64,000 nt of DNA. Origin: Chersky-840 sp963811775. Its GTDB lineage: Bacteria; Actinomycetota; Acidimicrobiia; Acidimicrobiales; UBA8190. Below the pieces are notes generated by a model. The model did no database searches, had not been told where the DNA came from, and was given only the letters and a program-made list of their open reading frames with translations. Each line of letters begins with the position of its first letter. Position 1 is the first letter of the stretch. The DNA lies in NCBI GenBank assembly GCA_963811775.1, contig CAWESO010000009.1, positions 233,086 to 297,085 of the forward strand, in the 5' to 3' direction. Made by a program: the position numbers and the translations under genes. This document shows, piece after piece, positions 28,191 through 36,787 of the stretch.

Positions 28191-29487
28191 GCGGACAACC
28201 CCCGTCCTTGACGTGCACCAGGAAGTCGTCACGGAACATCCGGATGGCCGACGCGATCGACGACGGGATCGACGACCCCAGCACGCAGATCGTCGTCTGC
28301 TGCGGGGGCCACGACACGCCCGGCGCCAGGTTGTCGCACACGTCCATCAGCAGGTCCACGTCCGATTCGCGCCCGTCGCCGTCCTCGATGCGGCGCAGGA
28401 TCTTCTCGAGCCATCCGCTCCCCTCCCGACACGGCGTGCACTGGCCGCACGACTCGCGCCAGAAGAAGCGGGTGATCCTCCACGCGGCGCGCACCACACA
28501 GGTGGTGTCGTCCATGACCACGATCGAGCCCGACCCGAGCATGGACCCGGCCTCACCCACCTCGTCCTGCCCCAGGGGGAGGTCGAGGTGCTCGGGACCG
28601 AACCACGGCGCCGACACCCCTCCGGGGATGAGCGCCTTGAGCGGCCGGTCGCCGGGGATGCCGCCGCCGAGAGCGGGATCGAACACGAGGTCGCGAAAGG
28701 TCGTCTTCACCATCTCGACTTCGTACACACCGGGATTGCGGACGTGCCCGGCCAGGGCGAACAGTCGCGTCCCTGTTGATCGGCCCGCGCCCAGAGCGGT
28801 GAAGGCCTCGGAACCGTTGAGCATCACCCAGGGCAGGTTGGACAGCGTCTCCACGTTGTTGACCACGGTGGGCTCGCCGTAGAGGCCGATGGCGGCGGGG
28901 AAGTACGGCGGCTTGATGCGCGGGAACCCGCGCTTGCCCTCGAGGCTCTCGAGCAGCGCGGTCTCCTCGCCGCAGATGTAGGCGCCGGCGCCCGGATGGA
29001 CCACCACGTCGATCGAGAACCCCGACCCGAAGATGTCCTTGCCCACCACGCCGTGCTCGTAGGCGTCGTTGAGCGCGCCCTGGACCCGTTCGAGCCCGAG
29101 AGCGAACTCACCGCGCACGTAGATGAAGGCGCGCACCGCCTGGATGGCGTAGGCGGCGATCAGGACCCCCTCGACCAGCTGGTGGGGATCACGCTCGACC
29201 AGCAGGTGGTCCTTGAAGGTGGCGGGCTCGCTCTCGTCGCCGTTGACCACCAGGTAGGTAGTGGACGCCTTGCGCAACATGGACCACTTGCGCCCGGCGG
29301 GGAACCCGGCCCCGCCCCGACCGAGCAGGCTCACGGCATCGACCTCGTGGGCGACCTGCTCGGGTGTCATGGTGAGCGCCTTGCGCAGGCCCTCGTATCC
29401 CCCCGTGGCCAGGTAGCGCTCCAGGGTGTGGGAGTCCTCGTACTCCAGACGCGACGTCACGATGCGGGGAGCCTCGGTGACCGCCAT
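28183..29487 (-). CDS. nuoF: NADH-quinone oxidoreductase subunit F
   Basis: A 434-aa NADH- and FMN-binding subunit. Seen: GRGGAGFPAGRKW (nucleotide binding), NGDESEPATFKDH, GAGAYICGEETALLESLEG and the SLBB region. The N3 cluster motif is ESCGQCTPCREG, with the fourth Cys in MDVCDNLAPG-type context. ATG 29487 overlaps the nuoE stop by one base. Confidence 0.95.
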   Translation of the reverse strand: MAVTEAPRIVTSRLEYEDSHTLERYLATGGYEGLRKALTMTPEQVAHEVDAVSLLGRGGAGFPAGRKWSMLRKASTTYLVVNGDESEPATFKDHLLVERDPHQLVEGVLIAAYAIQAVRAFIYVRGEFALGLERVQGALNDAYEHGVVGKDIFGSGFSIDVVVHPGAGAYICGEETALLESLEGKRGFPRIKPPYFPAAIGLYGEPTVVNNVETLSNLPWVMLNGSEAFTALGAGRSTGTRLFALAGHVRNPGVYEVEMVKTTFRDLVFDPALGGGIPGDRPLKALIPGGVSAPWFGPEHLDLPLGQDEVGEAGSMLGSGSIVVMDDTTCVVRAAWRITRFFWRESCGQCTPCREGSGWLEKILRRIEDGDGRESDVDLLMDVCDNLAPGVSWPPQQTTICVLGSSIPSSIASAIRMFRDDFLVHVKDGGCPHG

Positions 29488-30110
29488 CACGACCCCCCTG
29501 CGGCGCGGGCCGCGACGGCGTCGCGCTCGGCGCGGATGGTGGCATCGTCGACGCGCAGCCCACCCTGACGCCGCACGCGCACCAGCGTGCCGTGCCGGGG
29601 GATGTCGTCGGACATGGTCCCGGCGCGCAGGGCCCCGACGAGGGCGTCGAAGGAGTCCGGCGTCACGTCGCCGACGAAGCGGTGGTTCACGGCCAGGCAC
29701 GGGGCCCGGCCGCAGTCCGCGATGCACTCGGTCTCCTCGAGCGTGAACATCCCGTCTTCGGTGGTCGCCCCCGAACGGATCCCGAGCGAGCCCTCGATGT
29801 GGTCGAGCAGCTCGTAGGCGCCCCGCAGCATGCAGGCGATGTTGGTGCACACCGAGACCACGTACACGCCCACCGGCTCGGTGTGCAGCATCTCGTAGAA
29901 CGACGCCGTCCCGAGCACCTCGGCCGGGGTGAGCCCCACCAGCGCGGCGATCTCGTCGATGGCCTCGGGCCGCAGCCAGCCGTCCTGCTCCTGGGCCAGG
30001 TGGCAGATGGGGATGAGTGCGGAGCGGGGATGGGGGTACAGGGCCACGAGCTCACGGGCGCGCGTGACGATGTCCTCGGACAGGTGCCCCGATCCGGCCG
30101 CGGGTGTCAC
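29487..30110 (-). CDS. nuoE: NADH-quinone oxidoreductase subunit E
   Basis: A 207-aa thioredoxin-like 2Fe-2S subunit. Cluster N1a Cys are in VCTNIACMLRG and ECIADCGRAPC. An extra C-terminal segment of about 40 residues (GTLVRVRRQGGLRVDDATIRAE) follows the core. GTG 30110 overlaps the nuoD stop (GTGA), so the longer upstream frame is rejected. Confidence 0.93.
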   Translation of the reverse strand: MTPAAGSGHLSEDIVTRARELVALYPHPRSALIPICHLAQEQDGWLRPEAIDEIAALVGLTPAEVLGTASFYEMLHTEPVGVYVVSVCTNIACMLRGAYELLDHIEGSLGIRSGATTEDGMFTLEETECIADCGRAPCLAVNHRFVGDVTPDSFDALVGALRAGTMSDDIPRHGTLVRVRRQGGLRVDDATIRAERDAVAARAAGGS

Positions 30111-31483
30111 CGGTCCACCTCGCCCATCACGGGGTCGACCGAGGAGATCGTGGCCACGGCGTCGGCCACGAGGCCCCCGTGCATCATGACGGGAAGGCTC
30201 TGGAGGTTCACGAACGACGGGGCGCGGATGTGCATGCGGAACGGCTTGGACGAGCCGTTGGACACGAGGTAGCACCCGAGCTCGCCGCGCGGCGACTCGA
30301 TGGCGACGTAGACCTCCCCCTCGGGGACCTTGAAGCCCTCGGTGAAGATCTTGAAGTGGTGGATGAGCGCCTCCATCGATTCATCGATGCGGGCGCGCGG
30401 GGGCGGCGTCACCTTCTTGTCCTGCACGCGGTAGTCGCCGGACGGCATCTTGTCGAGCACCTGCCACAGGATGCGCACCGACTCGCGGATCTCGTTGATG
30501 CGGATGGCGTAGCGATCGAAGTTGTCGCCGTAGGTCCCGATGATGACGTCGAAGTCCACCTCGCCGTACGCCAGGTACGGCATGGTGCGGCGCAGGTCCC
30601 AGGCCACCCCGGTCGAGCGCAGGATGGGGCCCGTGGCCGACAGGGCCAGGGCCTCCTCCGCGCTGAGCGCCCCCACCCCCTCCATGCGCTCTCGGAAGAT
30701 GGGTTGGCCCGTGAGCAGGGCGTCGTAGTCGCCCAGTCGCGATGTCACGTTGTCGAGGATCACCTCGACGTCGTCCTCCCACCCGTCGGGGAGGTCCGCG
30801 GCGGTCCCGCCGGGCCGGATGAAGTTGTGGTTCATACGCAGCCCGGTGGTTTTCTCGAAGAAACCCAGGACCAGCTCGCGCTCTCTGAACCCGAAGATCA
30901 TCATGGTCGTCGACCCCACGTCCATGCCGTTGGTGGCCAACCACATGAGGTGCGACGACATCCGCTGGAGCTCGGACAAGAGCATGCGGATCCACACGGC
31001 GCGCGGCGGGAGCTCGATGCCGAGGAGCTTCTCGGTGGCGAGGGAGAACACCAACTCGTTGTTGAGCGGTGACAGGTAGTCCATGCGCGTGACGTTGGTG
31101 GAACCCTGCTGGTAGGTGAGCTCCTCGGCCGTCTTCTCCATACCCGTGTGCAGGTACCCGATGATCGGTTTCGTGCGCAGGACGGTCTCGCCGTCGAGCT
31201 CCATCATGAGGCGCAGCACGCCGTGGGTCGACGGGTGCTGCGGGCCCATGTTGATGATCATGGTCTCGTCGTCGGGACGCTCGACGTCGATGTCGGACAC
31301 GTCGACGCCGTGGCTCTCGGGGAGCCGCAGCACCGACCCGACCTCGCGACCCAGCTCGTCGGCCGGGGTGTCGCGGCGCGCCCGTAACTCCTGGGCGCCC
31401 TCGGAGGTCTCCCGGACGAACGGCGCGTCGGCACCCTCCTCGGCGGCGGGTGGCGCGGTGGTGGCGGGCGTGCGCTCGGTCAC
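30107..31483 (-). CDS. nuoD: NADH-quinone oxidoreductase subunit D
   Basis: A 458-aa subunit of the quinone-reducing module. Seen: INMGPQHPSTHGVLRL, GYLHTGMEKTAEELTY, RMDYLSPLNNELVF, FIRPGG and IESPRGELGCYLVS. The N-terminus has about 75 extra residues rich in Ala, Glu and Arg. GTG 31483 overlaps the nuoC stop as GTGA. Confidence 0.94.
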   Translation of the reverse strand: MTERTPATTAPPAAEEGADAPFVRETSEGAQELRARRDTPADELGREVGSVLRLPESHGVDVSDIDVERPDDETMIINMGPQHPSTHGVLRLMMELDGETVLRTKPIIGYLHTGMEKTAEELTYQQGSTNVTRMDYLSPLNNELVFSLATEKLLGIELPPRAVWIRMLLSELQRMSSHLMWLATNGMDVGSTTMMIFGFRERELVLGFFEKTTGLRMNHNFIRPGGTAADLPDGWEDDVEVILDNVTSRLGDYDALLTGQPIFRERMEGVGALSAEEALALSATGPILRSTGVAWDLRRTMPYLAYGEVDFDVIIGTYGDNFDRYAIRINEIRESVRILWQVLDKMPSGDYRVQDKKVTPPPRARIDESMEALIHHFKIFTEGFKVPEGEVYVAIESPRGELGCYLVSNGSSKPFRMHIRAPSFVNLQSLPVMMHGGLVADAVATISSVDPVMGEVDR

Positions 31484-31983
31484 CGGGGCCCCGGGGCGTC
31501 TTTGAACTGCACCGGTACCCGACCCACGCCGAAGTCCTTGCGCAAGGGATGGCCTTCCCAGTCCTCGGGCATGAGGATCCGGGTCAGATCGGGGTGCCCC
31601 GTGAACGAGATGCCGTACATGTCGTACACCTCGCGCTCCATGGCCTCGGCGCCGCGGTAGAGGTCCCACAGCGACGGCACCTCCGCCGCCTCCTCGGGGA
31701 CCTGCACCCGGATGCGCACCCGCCGGACCTGGGCCAGCGACAAGAGCATGACGACCAATTCGAAGCGCTCGGGTGCGACCTCCGACGGCAGGGTGCGCCC
31801 GGGATGGCCGAGGTAGTCCACGGCGGTGAGGCCGGCGAGCATCTCGAACCCGGCTTCCCGGTGGGCGGCCACGACGTCGTGGTACCGGTCGCGCCCGGGG
31901 AAGAGGAGCTCGTGACCGTCGATCGAAGTCGCGCTCGGCACGTCGGGAATCGACAGGTCGACCGATGCGGGCTCGGGCGTCAC
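31480..31983 (-). CDS. nuoC: NADH-quinone oxidoreductase subunit C
   Basis: A 167-aa peripheral-arm subunit. The family signature is in YRGAEAMEREVYDMYGISFTGHP followed by LTRILMPEDWEGHPLRKDF. GTG 31983 overlaps the nuoB stop (GTGA), which fixes the start although the frame is open further upstream. Confidence 0.93.
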   Translation of the reverse strand: MTPEPASVDLSIPDVPSATSIDGHELLFPGRDRYHDVVAAHREAGFEMLAGLTAVDYLGHPGRTLPSEVAPERFELVVMLLSLAQVRRVRIRVQVPEEAAEVPSLWDLYRGAEAMEREVYDMYGISFTGHPDLTRILMPEDWEGHPLRKDFGVGRVPVQFKDAPGPR

Positions 31984-32537
31984 CGCGGCGTTCCCAGGCG
32001 CACGGCGTCGGGGCGCTCGGGCACCCAACCGGCGAGCTCCTCGGGACGCTCCGCCGTCGGACCGCGCCGACGGGTGATCTCGCCAGTGCGGATCTTCTCG
32101 TGGAGCGTGAGGATGGCGTGCAACAGCATCTCGGGGCTCGGCGGGCACCCCGGGGCGTACACGTCGACGGGAACGACCTGGTCGACGCCCTGGACGATGG
32201 CGTAGTTGTTGAACATGCCCCCGGTCGACGCGCACACGCCCATGGAGATGACCCACTTGGGCTCCATCATCTGGTCGTAGACCTGCCGGAGCACCGGGGC
32301 CATCTTCTGCGAGACGCGGCCGGCCACGATCATGAGGTCGGCCTGCCGAGGCGACGCCCGGAAGACCTCCATCCCGAAGCGGCTGATGTCGAAGTCCGCC
32401 GCCCCCACCGACATCATCTCGATGGCACAGCACGCCAACCCGAAGGTCACGGGCCACACGCTGTTGCGGCGCGCCCACTTGACCAGGTCCTCGACCCGCC
32501 CCGTCAGGAAATTGTGCTGGAGATCCTCGAGCCCCAT
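31980..32537 (-). CDS. nuoB: NADH-quinone oxidoreductase subunit B
   Basis: A 185-aa subunit holding the terminal cluster N2. The adjacent Cys pair is in FGLACCAIEMM, with the others in GVCASTGGMF and VYAPGCPPSPE. Standard length. It lies 10 bp after nuoA. Confidence 0.96.
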   Translation of the reverse strand: MGLEDLQHNFLTGRVEDLVKWARRNSVWPVTFGLACCAIEMMSVGAADFDISRFGMEVFRASPRQADLMIVAGRVSQKMAPVLRQVYDQMMEPKWVISMGVCASTGGMFNNYAIVQGVDQVVPVDVYAPGCPPSPEMLLHAILTLHEKIRTGEITRRRGPTAERPEELAGWVPERPDAVRLGTPR

Positions 32538-32547
32538 GGTGCCCGCT

Positions 32548-33003
32548 TTACGCAGCCTGTCCGGCGCCCGGCCCCTGACCGGGCCCGACGCGGGCGATGG
32601 TCGACTCGGTGGTGCGCTCGGGCATGGCCGGGCGGAGCTGCTTGGCCGGGCCCCAGTTCAGGGCCCCGTTGCTCACGAGGTAGAGGAAGGAGAAGAACAC
32701 CGCACCGGCGAACACCAGGACCTCGATGAGCCCGAAGGTGTGCAGCTCCCGGAAGACCACGGCCCAGGGATAGAGAAAGACGATCTCGATGTCGAAGATG
32801 ATGAAGATCATCGCCACGAGGTAGAAGCGCACCGGGAAGCGCTGCGGCGGCTCGCGGTCGGGAACGATCCCGCACTCGTAGGGCGCCAGTTTGGCGGCCG
32901 TCGGTCGCTTCCGGGGGGCGAGGAGCCCCGAGGCGAGGAAGGACAGACCCGCGAAGAGAACGCCCAGCACGAAGAGCACCACGATGGGGAGGTAGTCGCT
33001 CAT
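32548..33003 (-). CDS. nuoA: NADH-quinone oxidoreductase subunit A
   Basis: First gene of the complex I operon; 151 aa with three membrane helices. Seen: KLAPYECGIVP, FYLVAMIFIIFDIEIVFLYPWAV. The ATG at 33003 fits the family N-terminus; a GTG seven codons upstream (33024) has AGGGT before it and is an alternative start. The gap of about 105-125 bp to the divergent reductase gene must hold the operon promoter. I see no Rex-type palindrome there. Confidence 0.93.
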   Translation of the reverse strand: MSDYLPIVVLFVLGVLFAGLSFLASGLLAPRKRPTAAKLAPYECGIVPDREPPQRFPVRFYLVAMIFIIFDIEIVFLYPWAVVFRELHTFGLIEVLVFAGAVFFSFLYLVSNGALNWGPAKQLRPAMPERTTESTIARVGPGQGPGAGQAA

Positions 33004-33115
33004 GACCGAATGCGGTTCTACCACGGCACCCTGCGCACGAGCACATTGAGAATCGGCCCTCGGCGGGGCCCGGGGCGGAGCTCCGACAAGGGTGCCCGGG
33101 ACCTTGTCGTCGCCC

Positions 33116-33121
33116 TACGAT
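33116..33121 (+). promoter_or_regulatory. -10 element, leaderless start of the prenyl reductase gene
   Basis: TACGAT followed by exactly 7 nt and then the GTG at 33129. This spacing puts the transcription start at or next to the start codon. No ribosome-binding site is present. The -35 region is not obvious. Confidence 0.5.
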
Positions 33122-33128
33122 CTACCCG

Positions 33129-34481
33129 GTGACCCCCTCCCGATCCTCCGAGACGTCGACCTCGACGGGTCGTCCCGAGAGCGTCGACGACTCCCGTGTC
33201 CACGACGTCGTCGTCGTCGGCGGCGGGCCCTCGGGCGCGGCGTGCGCCTACTGGCTGGCCGATGCCGGCTGGGACGTCGTCGTCCTCGAGAAGAAGCACT
33301 TCCCCCGGGAGAAGACCTGCGGCGACGGGCTCACGCCGCGCTCTGTGCGCCAGCTGAACGACATGGGGCTCTCCGGTGCCCTGGCCGGCGCCCACCGCTA
33401 CGACGGGCTCAGGGCCTGCGCCTACGGCATGAGCCTGGAGATGCCCTGGCCCGACCATCCGTCGTTCCCCTCGGTCGGGTACGTCATCACCCGCCACGAC
33501 CTCGACGAGATCGTGGCCGAGCGCGCCGCCAAGGCCGGGGCCACGGTGTGGCAGGGCGCCGAGGCGATCGGGCCCATCCTCGATCCCGCCACCGCCGGTC
33601 ACGTCGGGGGGACCGGCGTGAGCTCCGAGGTGCTCCCGAGCTGCGGGGGGGCCCGGGTCCTCGACCGCGACGCGCAGCGCCAGCACGAGGTGCGGGCCCG
33701 CTACACCGTTGTCGCCGACGGGGCCAACTCGCGCTTCGGCCGGGCCCTCGGCACCTCGAGAGACCGCCACTACCCCCTGGGCATGGCCCTGCGCGGCTAC
33801 TTCCGCTCCCCGCGCCACGACGAGCTCTTCATCGAGTCCCACCTGGACATCCGAGACGCCTCGGGCGCGGTCGTCCCCGGGTACGGCTGGGTCTTCCCCC
33901 TCGGCGACGGGCGCGTGAACGCGGGGGTGGGCCTGTTGTCGGTCGAGGGCCGGTGGAAGGGCGCCAACACCACCCAGCTCATGGACGCCTTCATCGACTG
34001 GGCCCCGGCCTCGTGGGAGCTGTCGCATTCCACGCTGTGCGGGCCCCCCACGGGCGGGAAGCTCCCCATGGGCCTGTCCGTGCGCCCCCGCATCGGCCCC
34101 AACGTCCTCGCCATCGGCGATGCCGCCGGTTCGATCAACCCGTTCAACGGCGAAGGCATCGCCTACGGCTACGAGACGGGGCGCCTGGCGGCCGCGTGCG
34201 TCGGCCGCGCCCTGTCGGGTGAGGGCGTCCACGCCCTGGTCGACTACGAATCGCAGCTCCAGGCCGCCTACGGCCTCTACTACCGGATCGCCCGGGAGTT
34301 CGTGCGCCTGATCAGCCGGCCCGAGTTGATGCGGGCCTGCGTCCGCACCGGCATGCACTCGCGCAGCGTCATGGAGTGGCTGCTGCGCATCATGGCCAAC
34401 CTGGTGCGACCCGACGAGGTGGGCCCGGCCGAGGCCGCCTACCGGACCCTGTGCACCATCGGCCGTCTCACCCCGGGCTGA
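33129..34481 (+). CDS. Geranylgeranyl-reductase-family FAD oxidoreductase
   Basis: A 450-aa flavoprotein. The Rossmann motif is VVVGGGPSGAACAYWLADAG (about 27-46), then KTCGDGLTPR, the second motif GAANSRFGRALG-like (GANSRFGRALG) and the FAD motif NVLAIGDAAGSINPFNGEGI. The family reduces isoprenoid chains. In actinobacteria a member beside nuoA is a familiar arrangement, and MenJ of Mycobacterium reduces the menaquinone side chain. Menaquinone tailoring for this complex I is therefore a reasonable inference, but archaeal-type lipid or chlorophyll-type substrates cannot be excluded by sequence alone. A leaderless start is proposed at GTG 33129. Confidence 0.85.
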   Translation: MTPSRSSETSTSTGRPESVDDSRVHDVVVVGGGPSGAACAYWLADAGWDVVVLEKKHFPREKTCGDGLTPRSVRQLNDMGLSGALAGAHRYDGLRACAYGMSLEMPWPDHPSFPSVGYVITRHDLDEIVAERAAKAGATVWQGAEAIGPILDPATAGHVGGTGVSSEVLPSCGGARVLDRDAQRQHEVRARYTVVADGANSRFGRALGTSRDRHYPLGMALRGYFRSPRHDELFIESHLDIRDASGAVVPGYGWVFPLGDGRVNAGVGLLSVEGRWKGANTTQLMDAFIDWAPASWELSHSTLCGPPTGGKLPMGLSVRPRIGPNVLAIGDAAGSINPFNGEGIAYGYETGRLAAACVGRALSGEGVHALVDYESQLQAAYGLYYRIAREFVRLISRPELMRACVRTGMHSRSVMEWLLRIMANLVRPDEVGPAEAAYRTLCTIGRLTPG

Positions 34482-34489
34482 GCGCCACC

Positions 34490-34504
34490 GCGGGCACCGC
34501 CCGC
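34490..34504. terminator. Hairpin between convergent genes
   Basis: GCGGGC-ACC-GCCCGC, perfect 6-bp arms, between the ends of the prenyl reductase (+) and the proline-rich protein (-). No T-run. Confidence 0.4.
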
Positions 34505-34551
34505 ATCGCCGCCTCCCGCACCGACCGCAGGAACGAACCGGGCGCGCTCGG

Positions 34552-36309
34552 TCAGAACTGGCTCACCCCGATCGTGCGGATCTCGAGGTCGCGCGCCAGC
34601 TGGTCCTGAGCGGCGAGCGAGAACACCAGGTTGCTGACCGTCCCCATCGTGGCCTGCACCCGCCCGTCGAAGACGGCGGTGGCCGTGCTCACCACGGTCT
34701 TGGTCTGGCCCGTCTCGTTGGCGATGCGCGCGATCTGGAAGGCGGCCACGGTAACCGGCGCCGGGCCGCTGGGCACAGGGACCACGATGGGCTGCACGGT
34801 GGCAGTGGCGTAGCTCACCTCGCCCGTGCCCGACGCGTAGGGCAACATGGCCTGCACGTAGGGCTGGTAGCACGTGGCGAACAGGGCCGGGTCCTGGAAC
34901 ACCGCGGCGTCAGCCCCTTCGGCCTTGGCGCTCTGGACGACGTCGACGACGGAGCTGACCGCCCCCCCGTTGCCGCTGGGGTCGAGGTACGTCGGTGAGG
35001 TCGCCTCGGCCGTCACCTGCGAGATGGCGCTTCCCATGCCGAAGGCTCCGTCGACCGCCGACACGGGCACGTGCAGGCAACGCGCCATCACCGTCGACGC
35101 TTGCTCGGCCGTCTGCAGGGCCGCACCCCCGTTGGTGGTGGCCCCGGCAGCGAAGACGTTGCCGACGGTGGGCGCCGCCACGGCCCACCCCGGAAGGTCG
35201 GTCTTCTGGATCCCGACTCGGGCGGCGATGGCGGAGTCGGACAACAAGCCGGCAGGGATCTGCCCGCTCGCCCCCTGTGCCTCGAGGTACCGCACCCCGG
35301 CGGCGAAGGGGATGAGGCCGGCGAGGACCGTGAAGACGACGAGCCTCACCATGTTCCGACTCGGCAGGAGCAACCGCAGGCGCGACCCGCTGGGCCGGCG
35401 CGCCGCGGAACGCACCCGCAGCCGAGGCAAGGGCGGCAGGTCATCGTCGAACTCGTCGAGGTCGTCGAGCTCGAGCTCATCCGACGCCTCGTCTGGCACC
35501 GACGAGTGCGCCTCAGCCTCGTCCGCCACCGGCGGCTCGTGGGGCCGATCGGGGGGAGCCGGCGGCTGGAGGAGCACCGGCGCGGGTGGCTCGAGGACCA
35601 CGGGGGCCGGCGGCTCGGCCAGGGTCGGTGCGGGCGGCTCGACCAGGGTCGGTACCGGCGGCTCGGCCAGGGTCGGTGCGGGCGGCTCGGCCAGGGTCGG
35701 TGCGGGCGGCTCGGCCAGGGTCGGTGCGGGCGGCTCCACGAACACGGGCTCGGCCACGACCGACTGCGAGGCCACCGGCGTCGGAGAGTCGACGACCACT
35801 CCGCTCGGAGGATCGAGGACCACGGGTGTCGGGGGGTCGAGGACCGCAGCCGTGGGCGATTCGAGGACCGCAGCCGTGGACGGTTCGACAACGGGCGCCG
35901 GAGCGGGGGCCCGGTCCCGGTCGAGGCCCGGGTCCAGGTCGAGGGCCGGTGGGGCCGGCGCCACCACGGCCCGAGCCTCGGGTGGCTCTACCTTCTCTGC
36001 ATTCGCCGCGTCATCGAGGTCTTTGTGCGTGGGGACGAGCAGGCGCAGCGGGCGCCCGTCGACCACGAACTCCAGCGCCGTGGCCTGCTCTCCGCTGGGC
36101 ATAGCGGCCGGGGGGCCGAATTCGAGGGGAGAGGTCCGCTCCCAACCCACCGTGCGGCGCTCCCCCGGCTCCGGCCCGAGGAACGTGATCCCTGCGGTGT
36201 CGACGACCACCGAAAGATGGCCGACCACAGCCGGCCCGTCAGGCGTGGAACCCTCCAGGTAGACATCGTCCATCCGGAGGCTCCCATTCCCGAGCCCAAG
36301 TGATCCCAT
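34552..36309 (-). CDS. Single-pass membrane protein with proline-rich repeats, unknown function
   Basis: A 585-aa protein I do not recognise. Residues about 1-105 form a compact beta-rich domain (MDDVYLEGSTPDGPAVVGH to LRLLVPTHKDLDD). A disordered region (about 110-300) follows with repeats of the type EPPAPTLA, ending in an acidic patch (SDELELDDLDEFDDDLPPL). A basic stretch (RSAARRPSGSRLRLLLPSR) precedes one transmembrane helix (MVRLVVFTVLAGLIPFAAG, about 328-346). The last 235 residues should be outside and contain two Cys. ATG 36309 has a strong GGAGGAGG; the open frame continues upstream but is Arg/Pro-rich. Topology is inferred from the positive-inside rule. Confidence 0.75.
   Translation of the reverse strand: MGSLGLGNGSLRMDDVYLEGSTPDGPAVVGHLSVVVDTAGITFLGPEPGERRTVGWERTSPLEFGPPAAMPSGEQATALEFVVDGRPLRLLVPTHKDLDDAANAEKVEPPEARAVVAPAPPALDLDPGLDRDRAPAPAPVVEPSTAAVLESPTAAVLDPPTPVVLDPPSGVVVDSPTPVASQSVVAEPVFVEPPAPTLAEPPAPTLAEPPAPTLAEPPVPTLVEPPAPTLAEPPAPVVLEPPAPVLLQPPAPPDRPHEPPVADEAEAHSSVPDEASDELELDDLDEFDDDLPPLPRLRVRSAARRPSGSRLRLLLPSRNMVRLVVFTVLAGLIPFAAGVRYLEAQGASGQIPAGLLSDSAIAARVGIQKTDLPGWAVAAPTVGNVFAAGATTNGGAALQTAEQASTVMARCLHVPVSAVDGAFGMGSAISQVTAEATSPTYLDPSGNGGAVSSVVDVVQSAKAEGADAAVFQDPALFATCYQPYVQAMLPYASGTGEVSYATATVQPIVVPVPSGPAPVTVAAFQIARIANETGQTKTVVSTATAVFDGRVQATMGTVSNLVFSLAAQDQLARDLEIRTIGVSQF
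35583..35745 (-). repeat. 24-bp repeats encoding (EPPAPTLA)n
   Basis: Six or seven imperfect 24-bp units such as GGTGCGGGCGGCTCGGCCAG encode the proline-rich section of the membrane protein. The unit length is a multiple of three, so copy-number change would not disturb the frame. Confidence 0.8.
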
Positions 36310-36787
36310 TGCCTGCCTCCTCCATTTGGCTTGCCCGCCGATGCCTGACGATTGCGAAGTGACTGTCGGCGCCTGTGGCGCCGCGACCGGCGCCCGGCCG
36401 CGCCGAGGTCGTGCCCCGAACGAGGTCGTCGCGGTCCGAAAGGGACCGACGGGCGCGGTCCGGGGAACCCGCCGGGGGTGGCCCGGAGGCCGTCGCGTCG
36501 CGGCCACCGGGGGGGCGGAGCCGGCCGCGCCGGCCAGGGCTCGAATCCGGCCCGGGAAGCGGGGACACGCGCCCGCGTCGGTTGGCACTGCGCCTCGAGG
36601 TCAACGTCGCCGGCGCCGGCGCTAGCCGGCGCAACCGAACTAGAACCACGCTGACCTCCACCGACCGCGCGTGCTGGATGGGACCGATTCCTGTGCCGTT
36701 GTTTTCGGCACGAACCGTTCACAACCTGAGCAACTGCAACACGTTGTCGCGACGGTGGCGTCGCCGCGCCGAGCCGCGTCGTCGGGG
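36310..36787. other. Intergenic region, about 480 bp
   Basis: No gene seen on either strand. It follows the glycosyltransferase gene and forms the upstream region of the proline-rich protein (both -). The strong hairpin at 36613-36632 (arms GCGCCGGC/GCCGGCGC, loop GCTA) could end transcription of the glycosyltransferase. The rest is long, G/C-rich and without clear riboswitch landmarks. Confidence 0.6.
36613..36632. terminator. GC hairpin downstream of the glycosyltransferase
   Basis: Perfect 8-bp arms GCGCCGGC and GCCGGCGC around GCTA, 155 bp after the glycosyltransferase stop. No T-run, so only a candidate. Confidence 0.35.

Noticed and set aside
32980..33130. A Rex operator between nuoA and the prenyl reductase
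   Set aside because: I looked for TTGTGA/TCACAA-type dyads and found none; Rex control of nuo is not supported by sequence here.
36310..36787. A riboswitch upstream of the proline-rich protein
   Set aside because: Hairpins are present, but none of the c-di-GMP, c-di-AMP or cobalamin landmarks could be matched.
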